Assembly (NCBI RefSeq): GCF_036323735.1 | Contig: NC_086020.1 | Span: forward strand, 91,274,210 to 91,338,209 | DNA from: Rattus norvegicus | Taxonomy: Eukaryota; Chordata; Mammalia; Rodentia; Muridae | Direction of reading: 5' to 3' | DNA length: 64,000 nucleotides | Part shown: positions 35,638 through 47,359 of the stretch, piece after piece | Layout: the number at the start of each line of letters is the position of its first letter | Numbering within the stretch: position 1 is the stretch's first letter | Made by a program: the position numbers and the translations under genes | The notes under the pieces: generated by a model | Seen by the model: only the letters and a program-made list of their open reading frames with translations | What the model was told of the DNA's origin: nothing | The model's database searches: none

Positions 35638-35722
35638 AGATTTAAATGGGTTCTAGGGGTCGAATTCAGGTTATCAGACTTGCCTAGCAAGTGCATGCTG
35701 AATATCATATTGCTGGCCTTCA
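35638..35722 (-). mobile_element. B3 SINE fragment, antisense
   Basis: TGGGTTCTAGGGGTCGAATT, CAGGTTATCAGACTTGCC and AGCAAGTGCATGC, ending TTGCTGGCC, match the head half of a B3-type element in reverse. Confidence 0.65.
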
Positions 35723-36954
35723 ATATATTTTTTAATATTGTATGTTAACAACAATGTAAGACAAGACTTACAGCAAAGAGACCATCTGAAGAAAAATGTA
35801 TCAGAACAATGAGTTGCATGTATATAACTGTCTCCCCATTCTGCTTTATAACACAATCTACGTATTGTGCCATTTGATATAAATTTTATATATATATTTA
35901 GAGAATATATACACTTAAAGATAACCAATTGATAACTTAACCAACAGAATTATTTATTCCCGTTTTATGTGTAGTGAAATGAGTCAAATCAAAAGTAACA
36001 AGAGAGAGCTCACCTTAGCCGTGACCGTGATCATTTAGCAGTGGAAAACAAAATATATTTTACATAATTACCTCTAACGTGCCTCAAATAAACGAGTAAT
36101 GAAATCAAAGAACCAGTATTACTTAACATAAACTTATGCAAACAAGAAATCCATTAAATAATACAAATTATGTATGCTTATGAATCATATCATTTTCACT
36201 ATTGTACTTTTGTGTGACATGTTCTTTCTCATTTTAAGTATCTCAAAATTTATTTATTATGCAATCTGTATCAAAGTTAATCTAATTCATTGAGATTGTA
36301 AAAACTGGTATTTTTGTGTGTTTCTTTTTGTCTTGTGTTTTTTTTTTCTTACTTGTAATCTTCTACTTCAATTCCTTAATATGTTAGCTTTCATGTGTTT
36401 CTTGGAGAAACAACATTTTTCTTCAGAGTTTATAAAACAATATACAATAAATGGAAGTTTGGCATAAGAACTACTGTGCAATAATGAGATAAAAGAAGGT
36501 AATTTAAAAAAAATAAAGAATTTGCCCATCTTGTTTCCTTATGTTGTCTGAGAAAATAACATATTTGCTGTTTTGGCACAGAGCAGCCCTCCTAGAGAGT
36601 ATTCTTTTTTTTCACTCAAGCAGGCATTTTGCTGAAAGAAATTCTGACAGGAAAGTAACAATTGAGGTTTCACATCCAGAAAATTTTGTTGCTTACATGG
36701 AAATAAGAATGGCAAAGAAAGGTTGTCAGATTAATTACTTCAGCTGAATTGCTAAAGATGGGAACTGGAAAAGGACTTCACATTTTTTTTATACAATACA
36801 TGTTCTTGTGTTCTTTATAGGGATGGTTCTCATGAAAGAAGGACCCTGAGCTAATACTAAACGTCCAGGAAACTGAGATGCACAAAGTCTTCTGCTGAGT
36901 CATCTGGATTGCACAAGTTATCCCTGATACGAACCACTTCTGAGATAATTCTTC
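35723..36954. other. Unique AT-rich DNA
   Basis: No recognised repeat except possible L1 just upstream of 36955. The open frame at 36541-36747 has no known motif. Confidence 0.4.
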
Positions 36955-38430
36955 CGGTGACAACATATGTTGGTGAGGATGTGGAGTAAAAGGATCACTC
37001 CTGAATTGCTGGTAAGACTGCAAATGGTTTTCTGAGATTGCTCAGAAAATTAGAAATAGATCTGTCTAAAGATCTAGTTACACCACTCTTGGGAATATAT
37101 CCAAAAGATGTCCCACCATGACACAGAAGAAGTGTTCCACTATGTTTATAGCAGCCTAATTTGTGATAGCCAGAAGCTGGAAACAACTCAGATGTCCCAC
37201 AACAGAAGAGTGGATACAGAAAGTATGGTGCATTTAAACAATGAAATACTACTCAGCTAATAAGAATGAGGACATCATGAGTTTGCAGGCAAATGGATGG
37301 AAAGAGAAAATATCATCCTGAGTGAGGTAACTCAGACCCAAAAGGACATGCAAAGTATGTACTAACTAATTAGTGGATATTAGCAAATAAGTAGAGAATG
37401 ATCTGTATATAATCCAAAGAACATAAGAAAGTTAGCAAGCTAAAGGGCCCCAGTAGAGTACAGCTCAATCTCACTTGGGAGGGAGATAAAAGCAATCATG
37501 AGGGGCAGATGGAAAGAGAGACCTGGGTGGGAAAGGGGACAGGGAAGAGAAAAGGGTAACATGATGAGGTATTGAGGGGATCAGGATTGAAGTCCTGAGG
37601 GTCAGAAGAAAGAATAAGAACAAGCAACATCAGGATATAAAAAGTTGGGGGACCTTCTAGGATGTACCAGAAACCTGGGAAGTAAGAGACTCTCAGACAC
37701 AAAGGGAAGGACTTTGCAGTGGGAAGAGGGAATTTATATTGTCCACCTCCAGTAGAAAGACAGGGCATCAGGTAGAGGGATAGGGTTGCCATTCCACAAT
37801 CAAAAACTCTGACCTATAATCATTCCTGTCTAAAAGAACTGCAGGGACAAACATTGAGAAGAGACTGAGGGAAAGGAGATTCAGTGACTGCCCCAATTTG
37901 GGATTCAGCTCAGGGGAGGCTCCATGGCTTGACACTATTACAGTTGCTATCTCATGCTTACAGATGAGGAGCCTAACATGCCTGCCATTCAAAAGTTCCA
38001 AAAAGCAGCTGAGTCAGATGCAGATACACCCAACCAATGGGCAGAAGTTGGGAACCTTCTGAAGGAATTAGGGGAAAGCTGGAAAAATAGGAGGAGGAGG
38101 GCAACTCCATAGAAAGACCAGCAGTGTCAACTAACTTGAACCCCTAAGATCTCTCAGACTCTGAGCAACCAACCAGGTATCATCCACAAGCTGATATGAG
38201 GCTCTTGACACACATACAGCAGAGGACTGCCTGGTCCAGTCTCAGTGAGAGAAGATGCACTTAACCCTTTAGAGACTGGAGGTCCCAGGGAGTAGGGAGT
38301 TCTGGTTGGGTGGGGGTGGGAGCTGGAAACATCTTGGAGATGGGAAAGGAAGAATGAGATGAGGAACAGTCAGGAGGTATAAAGGAGGGAGATAATGACT
38401 GGCCTGTAATAAAAATAAAATGAAAAAGAA
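36955..38430 (+). mobile_element. Old L1 (Lx-type): ORF2 end and long 3'UTR
   Basis: The + strand resembles ORF2 from GAGGATGTGGAG near 36975 through AGCAGCCTAATTTGTGATAG near 37150, AATACTACTCAGCTAAT near 37244 and GGTAACTCAGACCC near 37326. It then passes into a 1-kb 3'UTR with repeated purine stretches, TGCCCCAATTTGGGATTCAG and CTGATATGAGGCTC, ending in an A-rich tail near 38408-38430. Dead copy. Confidence 0.85.
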
Positions 38431-38711
38431 ATTTTCTACAGTCTAAGAGTCGTATATAAGTAACACAGTGTATTTTCTTTAGTGTTATCTAAATATAAAC
38501 CTATGTATGGGTCAATCCAATCAAACATACAATCTGAAGATCATTAGCTTTTATTTGGTTATCATGACAAAGTTACATAAAAGACAATTAAGTTAGTAAC
38601 AAGAAAAAATGTAAATGACTATAGCTTTTATGTGAAATCAATTTTAAATATAGAATCATAAAGTATACTTAACATCATAGGTAAAGCAAGAATAAAATAT
38701 GTTAAAAAGCG
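38431..38711. other. Unique AT-rich DNA
   Basis: Short unassigned stretch between two L1s. Confidence 0.4.
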
Positions 38712-39131
38712 TTGAAGGAATCAGAGAAAGAACTGGAAGAGCTTGAAGGGGCTTGAGACTCCATATGTACAACAATGCCAAGCAACCAGAGCTTCCAGAA
38801 ACTAAGCCACTACCTAAAGACTATACATGGACTGACCCTGGACTCTGTCCTCATAGGTAGCAATGAATATCCTAGTAAGAGCACCAGTGGAAGGGGAAGC
38901 CCTGGGTCCTGCTAAGACTGAACCCCCAGTGAACTAGATTGTTGGGGGGAGGGAGGCAATGGGGGAGGATGGGGAGGGGAACACCCATAAGGAAGGGGAG
39001 GGGGGAGGGGGATGTTTGCCCGGAAACCGGGAAAGGGAATAACACTCGAAATGTATATAAGAAATACTCAAGTTAATAAAAAAAAAAAGAAAAAAGAAAG
39101 AAAGAAAAGAAAAAGAAAAAGAAAAAAAAGA
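38712..39131 (+). mobile_element. Young rat-type L1 3' end
   Basis: 3'UTR with a polypurine G-rich tract at 38940-39015, CCGGAAACCGGGAAAGGGAA, ACACTCGAAATGTATATAAG and an A/AAAG-rich tail (39078-39131). It is the reverse-complement counterpart of the element at 43606-43986. The G-runs could form a quadruplex, a known trait of L1 3'UTRs. Confidence 0.92.
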
Positions 39132-40287
39132 CTCTCTAATGGGTTTAAAAAAAACTTCAAAAAAAACATCTTGCATTTGTAAATTTTAAAGAGTAAGAAA
39201 CTCTCTGTAAAATTGAAATTGCCTTCAAAACATAAAGGGAAGGATATCTGTAATAAAGACATAAATTAACTCTATAATTAAATGTGCTTGTCTATTCTGG
39301 TAGCTGATTTAAGTAAAGGAACACTTCCTATTATTTCTTTGGAAGAAAGATAAAAGGACCTTAAAAACAACTCTTATGTGAAAATATAGCAGTTTGCTAA
39401 GCAACTTAATGATCTTCAAATGAAGTCAAAGTTGTCATAGCTCATTAGATGCAATCCATCTATCTGTTTCTACCATGACAGAAAAACGAAGTCAAAAGAG
39501 AGAATTTCTGGTTTATGGAAAGAGAATCTTCCAGTGGCATCAGCACAGGATTAGGAAGATTAAATATGATCATGAGCAAATCAAATGGTGTTGGCATTCA
39601 TAATCAGGTTACCCATTGCGTTGCTCATACAGTCACTGCCCATTTTATAGTGTGGTTTTCTATGCTTTCTACCCCCAAGTTAGCAAATTCAAAGAGTAAA
39701 CTTTACTGAAGGGCAGTGACCAAAATTTAGAAAACATTATTCATTTATTACTTACATATTCTATAGAGGGATGCACTTTCCTCAGCTAGTTGTTTAAGCT
39801 TCCATGCTTTATAAGGATGAGGTTCTTGTATGTCATGATTTCTAAATAGAATCAAAAACATGACCAATTAGTTTTGCCTTCAATATACAACTCTCCTAAT
39901 TATTTACTCTACTGAAAATATTTTAATTTTAAGGTTATGAAACTCATGTAAATATAAAAACAGTGTGTAGTCTTTAAAAACAATGTATGTATATGATCAG
40001 ACTTCTCAGCAGAGCCTAAGATATAAACATTATTTTTCTGCCTTCAAGACACTCAGATTAAGCGCTGCCAACCGGTGAGTCACCACTCCATCATGTTTCT
40101 GATAGCTTTAACTTGGGAAGGGTGAGAATGTGGACATTTAAAATGTTAATTTTAAACTAAAATAAGCAATAAATGACGAACACTGTGACATTCTGCTATT
40201 CACTTAACCATTCTAAACTCACTTTGTAAAGACAGGCAGATACTCCTTTCTGTATAATTAAAGGAATTTTAGTATTAAAAACTGGGT
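39132..40287. other. Unique DNA
   Basis: No recognised repeat or gene in about 1.15 kb. Confidence 0.45.
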
Positions 40288-40440
40288 ATGCGGCTGGAGA
40301 GATTGTATATTGGATAAGAGCACTAACTCGTCTGGCAGATCACTTGAGATTGGTTCCCAGCATCCATAACAGATGGTTCACACCCACCAAGGTCTCCAGT
40401 TCCAATGGCTTCTTTTGGCCTCAGTAGGAATCTCACCACA
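40288..40440 (+). mobile_element. B2-superfamily SINE, diverged
   Basis: GCGGCTGGAGAGATTGTATA, GGATAAGAGCACTAACTCG, GATTGGTTCCCAGCATCC and TCCAGTTCCAATGGCTTC follow the order of a B2/B3-class SINE. It ends without a clear A-tail. Confidence 0.75.
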
Positions 40441-40449
40441 GGTGGTCTA

Positions 40450-41413
40450 AAAATTTTGGCACATCTAGTAGGTCAAAATTTAGGTGAAGTATCTTGGAAT
40501 GGAGTGCCATTTAATTGGCCATTTGTTTCATGCTTGTGAATGCTCAATTGTTTAAAATTATTTCTTCCATTTTTTCCAAACCATTTAATTAACTGAGCAT
40601 AAACATAAACATTTTAAAATGTATTTTTTAAAGTTGATGCTTCAACGTTGTATGGCATGGTGGTTAATATTGAAAAGATTCTTGATGGATATCCTCTGTT
40701 ATAGTAAAGGTGACAAAATTAATCTTTATAGTTCAGGTTTTTGACAAATGTAAGGAAGGATTGAAAGAAATTCACAATTTTTGTCTTTTGGTGGGTAGGT
40801 TATATGTGTCAATATCATAACTGTCAAAATATTGGCACATTCAGTAAATTGAAATTAGATGAAATGTCGTTAAATGTAATACTCTTTGACTGAATTTTTG
40901 TTTTGAGGATAGGAAAATGCAGTTGTTCTAGCATTGTTTTTTTGTTTTTTATTTTATAAGTAGCTAATTTTTTTATTGGATATTGTTTTGCTTACATTTG
41001 AAATCTTATCCCCTTTCCTGGTTTCCTGTGCATAAATCCCCTATCCAATCCACCCTGCCTCTTCTTCTATGAGAGTTCTCCCTAACCTAAACACCCACTC
41101 CTTCCTGCCTCTCCACCCTGGTATTACCCTACACTGGGGGTCCAGCCTTGGCAGGAGCAAGGGCTTCTTTTCTCATTGGTGGCCAACAAGGCTTTCCTCT
41201 GCTACATATGGAGCTGGAGCCATGGATCTGTCCATACGTACTCTTTGGATGGTGCTTTAGTCCCTGGGAACTCTGGTTGGTTGGTATAGTTGTCCTTATG
41301 GGGTTGCGAGCCCCACCAGCTCCTTCAATCCTTTCTCTTACTCCTCCAATGGGGACCCTATTCTCAGTTCAATGGTTGACTGTCTATCACTGTTTTTAAA
41401 ATTACTTCTTCCA
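40450..41413. repeat. Diverged local direct duplication, split by an L1
   Basis: A block starting AAAATTTTGGCACATCT at 40450 and reaching AAAATTATTTCTTCCA at 40554-40569 recurs from AAAATATTGGCACATTC at 40826 to AAAATTACTTCTTCCA at 41398-41413, with an L1 at 40965-41393 inside the second copy. Offset is about 376 bp at the start. Sequence between the anchors is similar but strongly diverged. Confidence 0.6.
40965..41393 (-). mobile_element. 5'-truncated L1 3'UTR, antisense
   Basis: Starts T-rich (TTTTTTTATTGGATATTG), with TCCCCTTTCCTGGTTTCC, CTCTGCTACATATGGAGC and GGGGTTGCGAGCCCC. 3'UTR only. Confidence 0.92.
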
Positions 41414-41640
41414 ACTTTTTGTCCTAACTAATCAAAAACTAACTGAGCAAAAATAATTATAAAAAAATTGTTACAAAATAAATAGACTATCAACATTTCA
41501 AAATAAATGTTAAGAGTATTATAAACTTAGCAGATTTGCAACAATACAAATAATATTTGGACAGGAAATGGCTGAATTTCTTTCTATAAGAAAACTGGGT
41601 CTTATTTAGTCCAGACTTGTAATGGCTTTAAAATGTTTTG

Positions 41641-41671
<31 letters not shown>

Positions 41672-42287
41672 GCAAATTTGAACATTGAAATATAAAGAAA
41701 CTTGGGGCAAGTCATTGTTGCTGTCATGTTAGCATCAAACTCAGTGATGTTGCAGATAGCTGGATGAGTAGAGCATCAAGAAGGTGGGAATGCCAAGTTA
41801 AAGAATCAAGATGGTGTTGAGTTATTTTAGTTCCATTGAGAGTCCCAGCCCTTACGTTTTTTCTAAAGTAGCATTCTAATTTAAAAATTATCAAAGTGTT
41901 TCACTAAACTTAATAGACTTTTATCCTTCACCAGCCTTTCATTACAATTCATTAAAAATCATATGAAAACTAAGAAGATTTTTCTATTATGCTGTATCAG
42001 TCTGTTTATCATACCCACCAACATAGTTGGACAATGCATTGATTAATGAATTCTGTCCATTAATAGACATGTTCTGTATCTATAAATGTTCACTTAACCT
42101 CCTTCATGGTGGAACACCCCATCTTATATAACTTGATTCTAGGTTCTTAGGTTCTAGTTATTCACATTTAATCGATAAAAATCCAATTTTTAATTGCTTT
42201 TAAAGAAAAGAAAATTGTGCCTTTGTTTTTCTTGTTTCTAATTTTTCATGGCATATAGTATTGTGTTACATAAGCACACTTCCACAT
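41414..42287. other. Unique AT-rich DNA with (GTTTT)n
   Basis: A (GTTTT)n tract lies at about 41636-41672. The rest is unassigned. Confidence 0.45.
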
Positions 42288-42387
42288 AAGTTTATTTTTT
42301 TTTTCGGAGCTGGGGACCGAACCCAGGGCCTTGTGCTTGCTAGGCAAGTGCTCTACCACTGAGCCAAATCCCCAACCCCAAGTTTAT
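42288..42387 (-). mobile_element. ID SINE, antisense, with target-site duplication
   Basis: T-run, CGGAGCTGGGGACCGAACCC, AGGGCCTTGTGCTTGCTAGG, GAGCCAAATCCCCAACCCC: the reverse complement of a near-canonical ID element. AAGTTTAT flanks it at 42288-42295 and 42380-42387. Confidence 0.95.
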
Positions 42388-43380
42388 ATTTTTATCCATG
42401 GAGAGGATATCCCCATATCATTCTCCCCTTTCTCATTATTCAACCCTCCTTTAATTCTCCCCTTTTAAAGACATTTTTATTTCTATTTTTTTAATTTTTA
42501 AAATATTTGAATATTTTATTTTTTAATGAAATAAGATTATTTCCGTACAATTTATTTCAACTATGATTGCTCATGCCCCAACTCCTCTGAGATTCTCAAC
42601 TCCCAGACTACCAAAATCAACACAATATTTTGAATTTTCATAGGAAAACCAACAAACATCTGAAAAAGGAAAAAACCAGAAAACAAATAATTAAACAAGA
42701 TGAAAACAAAACAAATGTGAACAACAACAACAAAAGACAAATAAAGGAGCAAAAAAAAAAAAAGAAAAAGAAAAGCACAAGAAACACATATAGACACAGA
42801 GACAATTATCTTGTAAAACAAAGAAGTCCAATAAAAACACAAAATCAAAACATAATATACATTCAAAAGAGTAGTAGGGTAAAATAAATAAAGAGTTCAG
42901 GCAAAGAATTAAGACCCACTAGGTCGAGGGAGAGGGAAAGAGAGATTTTGAGCAAAATCTCAAATAATACTGCAGTAGAGTTTCTCTGTGTTTCTGTTAG
43001 CCTTCTAGTCCTGAGCACAGCTCTTGCAATGAAGAGTAGATTGAGACTCTCTGTTACAAAACTCATTTTGCTTTGTGAATATTTGACAACTGAACATAGC
43101 TTCTGAATCAGAGATGTGCAGTGTGTCTATTTCCACCCTGGTAAGGGCATCTCAATCAGATTGACCTGTGTACAGTACCACAGAATCTTAATAGCAGGAA
43201 GCAGGAATAGACATGCTACTCTTGTTCCTGATTTTAGTGGATATGCTTTGTATTTCTCTCCTTTTAGGTTATTGTTCATTCTAGGCTTCAAATACATCAT
43301 TTTTATTCTATTGTGCATTGTTTGTATTCTGGGACTTTTATTCTAAAGGGGGGCCTCATTTTCTCCCAAAGGAGCATCAT
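42388..43380 (-). mobile_element. L1 (Lx-type) 5'UTR, antisense, diverged
   Basis: From about 42500: TCCGTACAATTTATTTCAAC, CATGCCCCAACTCCTCTGAG, then a long A/AC-rich tract (42640-42890) with ACACAAAATCAAAACATAAT and TATACATTCAAAAGAGTAG, as in the known antisense Lx 5'UTR. The part after 42900 is unclear. The mirrored open frames in the A-rich tract are not genes. Confidence 0.65.
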
Positions 43381-43594
43381 ATATAATTTTTTGTATTGCA
43401 GTCTGTTTCTATGATGGATTACATTTATGTATTTACATAGATTGAACTATCCTTGCATTTCTTAGATAAAGCCCACTTGATAATGGTGTGCTTTCTGTTG
43501 TGTTCTTGGATTTGGTTTCCATGTCTTTTATTATTAATTTTTACATTGGCAATGGGTCGCAATTCATGTAATGATGATTAGGCAGTGCCTCTCT
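43381..43594 (-). mobile_element. Old L1 ORF2 fragment, antisense, host of a younger L1
   Basis: GGATTACATTTATGTATTTA, GAACTATCCTTGCATTTC, GTGTTCTTGGATTTGGTTTC and CAATGGGTCGCAATTCAT match antisense ORF2 (RT domain). Split at 43595-43605 by the L1 that follows. Confidence 0.8.
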
Positions 43595-43997
43595 CTCATA
43601 TTTTCTTTTCTTTCTTTTTTCTTTTTTTTTATTAACGTGAGTATTTCTTATTTACATTTCGAGTGTTATTCCCTTTCCCGGTTTCCGGGCAAACATCCCC
43701 TTAATCCCTCCCCCTCCCCTTCTTTATGAGTGTTCCCCTCCCCATCTTCCCCCCATTGCCTCCCTCCCCACAACAATCACGTTCACTGGGGGTTCAGTCT
43801 TGGCAGGACCAAGGGCTTCCCCTTCCACTGGTGCTCTTACTAGGATATTCATTGCTACCTATGAGGTCAGAGTCCAGGGACAGTCCATGTATAGTCTTTA
43901 GGTAGTGGCTTAGTCCCTGGAAGCTCTGGTTGCTTGCCATTGTGTTCATAAGGGGTCTTGAGCCCCTTCGAGCTCTTCCAGTCTCACTCATATTTTC
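43595..43997 (-). mobile_element. Young rat-type L1 3' end with 11-bp target-site duplication
   Basis: CTCATATTTTC at 43595-43605 and 43987-43997 brackets a 5'-truncated L1 3'UTR in antisense: T/CT-rich tail, GTTTCCGGGCAAACATCCCC, a C/T-rich run, CAGTCTTGGCAGGACCAAGG, GAGCCCCTTCGAGCTC. Few differences from the copy at 38712, so it is recent. Confidence 0.95.
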
Positions 43998-44440
43998 AAC
44001 ATCGTACCATATCCCACTCCCACTCTCACTATGCTGAAGAAGAGGGTTAGAGGAAGTGGAGCACCAAATTTGGAGCCCAACAACCACTCTGTGAGGATCT
44101 CATCCAAGCCCACCTTGCCAAGGTGTGGGAAAGGATAAATAATCAGACAAAAACAAAAGAACAAACCAAAAGGAAGAGGGGAAAAAAGAGCAAACAGGCT
44201 GAAGTGACTGACCAGTAAACTGTAGACCAGCCTCCAGAGAAATGGAGAGAGGGAAAGCCAGTGTCTGGCCTCTGAAGTGGAAGAAAAGAAGCCAAGTCCA
44301 TCTGTCATCTGTCAGTGGTTCTTGTAGAAGTCAAAGTGGTTTTTCTATAATCCAAAGGAATATTTTCGTTAGCTATTTTGTAAATGTGAATTTTCTAGTA
44401 GTTCAAGAAACCCTTTATTGAATTCATTGAATGCAGAGCC
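43998..44440. other. Unassigned DNA before Hspa8 pseudogene
   Basis: No repeat is certain. The opposite-strand open frames at 43794-44308 span the L1 and this DNA and are not genes. Confidence 0.35.
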
Positions 44441-46492
44441 AACTCTCAGCCATTTGTGTGATCTCGTCGTCAGCACAGACAGGCCTACACACAAGATACC
44501 ATGTCTAAGGACCTGCAATTGGCATTGCTCTTGGCACTATATACTCCTGTATGGGTGTCTTCCAGCATGGAAAGGTGGAAGTAATTGCCAGTGACCAGGG
44601 TAACTACACCATGCCGAGCTATGTTGCTTTCTCAGACAGAACGATTCATTGAGGATGTGGTCAAGAATCAGGTTGCAATGAACCCCACAAACATAGTTTT
44701 TGATGCCAAAAGTTTGATTGGATGTAGCTTTCAGGATGCTATTATTTTGTTTGATATGAAGTACTGGCCCTTCATGGTGGTGAGTGAATGATGCAGACAG
44801 GCCCATGGTCCAAATCCAATACAAAGGGGACACAAACAGTTTATATCCATAGGAAGTATCCTCAATGGTTCTGACAAAGATGAAGGAAATTGTAGAAGCT
44901 TACCTTGGAAAGACTGGTACCAATGCCATGATCACAGTGCCAGCTTACCTCAATGACTCTCAGCAGCAGGCATCAAAAATGATGGAACTATTGCTGGCCT
45001 CAATGTAGTTCGAATTATCAGTGAACCATCTGCTGCTTCTATTGCTTACAATTTAGATAAGACAGTTGGAAATGAAAGGACTGGGCTGATATTTGACTTG
45101 GGAGGTAGCACTGTTGATGTGTCAATCGTCCCTATAAAGGATGAAATTCTTGAAGTCAAATCAACAGCTAGAGACTCCCACTTGGGTGGAGAAGACTTTG
45201 ACAACCGAACAGTCAACCATTTCATTGCTGAGTTTCAGCAAAAGCACGAGAAGAACATCAGTGAGAGCAAGAGAGCTGTCAGGCATCTCTTCACCCTCTC
45301 CTCCAGCACCCAGGCCAGTATTGAGATTGATTGTCTCGATGAGGGAATTGGCTTCTATACCTCCATTATCCATGCTCCATTTGAGTAATTGAATGATGAC
45401 CTGTTCCATGGAGCACTGGACCCTGTAGAGAAGGCTCTTTGAGATGCCAAACTAGATAAGTCACAGGTCCATGATATTGTCCTGGTGGGCAGTTCTACCA
45501 GAGTCTCTAAGACTGAGAAACTTCTGCAAGACTTCTTCACTGAAAAAAAAAACCTGAATAAGAGCATTAATCCCAATGAGGCTGGTTCCTATGGTGCAGC
45601 TGTCCAGGCAGTCATTCTATCTGGAGAAAAGTCTGAGAATGTTCAGGATTTGCTGCTCATGGATGTCACTTCTATTTCCCTTGGGATTGAAACTGCTGGT
45701 GAAGTCATGACTGTCCTCATCAAGCACAATACCACCGTTCCCACCAAGCAGACCCAACCTTCACGACCTATTCTGACAACCAGCCAGGTGTACTCATCCA
45801 GGTGTGTGAGGTGAAAGGGCCATGACCACGGACAACAACCTGCTTGGAAGGTGTGAGCTCACAGGCATACCTGCAGCACCCTGTGGGGTTCGTCAGATTG
45901 AAGTTACTTTTGAAATTGTTGCCAATGGCATCCTCAGTTTCTTATCTGAACACAGTAAAGGAGAACAAGATCACCATCATCGATGACAGGGGCTGCCTGA
46001 GTAAGGAGGACTTTGAGTGCCTGGTCCAGGAAGCTGTGAAGTACAAAGCTAAGGATGAGAAGCAGAGAGATACGATTTTCTCCAAGAATTCACTGGAATC
46101 TTATGCCTTCAACATGAAAGTAACTGTTGAAGATGAGAAACTTCAAGGCAAGATCAATGATGAAGACAAACAGAAGATTCTTGACAAGTGCAAAGAAATC
46201 ATCGGCTGGCTGGAAAGGAACCAGACTACAGAGAAGGAAGAATTTGAGCATCAGCAGAAAGAACTGGAGAAGGTCTGCAACCATATCATTACCAAGCTGT
46301 ACTAGAGTGCTGGTGGCATGCCTGGAGGAATGCCTGGTGGCTTCCCCGGTGGCGGAACTCCTCCATCTGGTGGTGCTTCTTCAGGCCCCACCATTGAAGA
46401 GGTGGATTAAGACAGTCCTAGTAGAGGGTATGGCATTGTTCCACAGGGACCCAAAATAAGTAACATGGAATAATAAAACTTTTTAAATTGGC
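44441..46492 (+). pseudogene. Hspa8-ps: Processed pseudogene of Hspa8 (HSC70)
   Basis: An intronless copy of the constitutive cytosolic Hsp70 (parent 646 residues; ATPase and substrate-binding domains), present from 5'UTR (about 44441-44500) through the start ATG at 44501 to the EEVD-end TAA at 46408-46410. A short 3'UTR follows, with GGCATTGTTCCACA near 46433 and AATAAAACTTTTTAAATTGG near 46472. It is read in at least four frame segments. A one-base loss near 44510 shifts the frame at once. Stops lie in the ATPase domain (VVSE then TGA near 44788). About 24 nt are missing near 45290, where the parent has ACERAK. CAG became TAG at 46302. Long recognisable segments include MNPTN, FDLGGSTVDVS, LGGEDFDNR, KLLQDFF, SINPNEAG and EEFEHQQKELEKVCN. 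It cannot encode a chaperone. No introns and both UTR ends indicate L1-mediated retroposition; no A-tail or target-site duplication was found. Confidence 0.96.
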
Positions 46493-46880
46493 AAAAATGT
46501 GGGAGAATCTCAGTTAATCCATGTTTTAATGTAAATGATTTTTAAAGAGACTTCATCATTTGCTGGTTGTTTAATTTTTGGCACAACCAGAAAAATAGCA
46601 GGATACTGTATTAGGAGAGGCTCTGACTATATCAGGGGTCATCATAACATTCCTTAGTGAGAACTAGTTTCATGTCTTGCATACTAATGGCAATTTGGCG
46701 TTAGTGTCTGGATTATTTTCAGCTTTATCTTGTCTTGTAGTTTCCAGTAGAATCGTTTCCTAAGAAAACCACTCCTTGTTCCTGCCCTGTCATAATGTAA
46801 TGCCTCTGGTCATGATAATTCCTTTTCCTAACAATTGTGACAATATGCTGAGAATGTTAGAAATTATGAGTATTCACTGT
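46493..46880. other. Unassigned DNA
   Basis: Follows the pseudogene; no element recognised. Confidence 0.4.
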
Positions 46881-46885
46881 ATGTG

Positions 46886-46940
46886 GCAAAGAAGAAGAAG
46901 GAAAAGGAGGAGGAGGAAGAGGCGGAGGAGCAGGAGGAAA
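46886..46940. repeat. Purine-rich (GGA/GAA)n tract
   Basis: GAAGAAGAAGG passes into GGAGGAGGAGGAAGAGGCGGAGG. Confidence 0.85.
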
Positions 46941-47359
46941 AAAAAGTGAAATTCCTCAATTCAATTTAAGGGCATTTGGTTGTTAAGCTCTTAAGGAAAA
47001 CTTGCCATATTTGAGGATAGAACATCACTGGAATAAATTCAAAGAAACAGCAGATGGCCCTTCAATTGGGTAAATGTACACAATGTATGACTCTTCAGGA
47101 TTTGGGTACATAGGTTAAGAATTGAAATGTCTGTGTATTCTGCTCCTCAACCAATAAAACCTCAGTTGTGAAAGAGTAAAAAGGAAACTGCTCCTATGTT
47201 CATGAGGAAGATTCATATTTGTTTTTTTGTGGTTCAGATAAAAGTATAGCTGTGTTCTTGTAAAGAGACTAAAGCAATATTCCCTCTGTTTTTGTTTTGT
47301 AGAATAAATTGGGAATTACTGGCATTACTGCTTTATTTATCTCACTTGTTTGAATGGGA
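46941..47359. other. Unassigned DNA
   Basis: Nothing recognised. Confidence 0.4.

Noticed and set aside
42561..42887. Mirrored frames of 85-101 codons
   Set aside because: A-rich and T-rich low complexity in antisense L1 5'UTR.
45844..46305. 153-codon frame with Hsp70 C-terminal similarity
   Set aside because: One frame segment of the Hspa8 pseudogene; upstream frameshifts and the TAG at 46302 exclude an intact gene.
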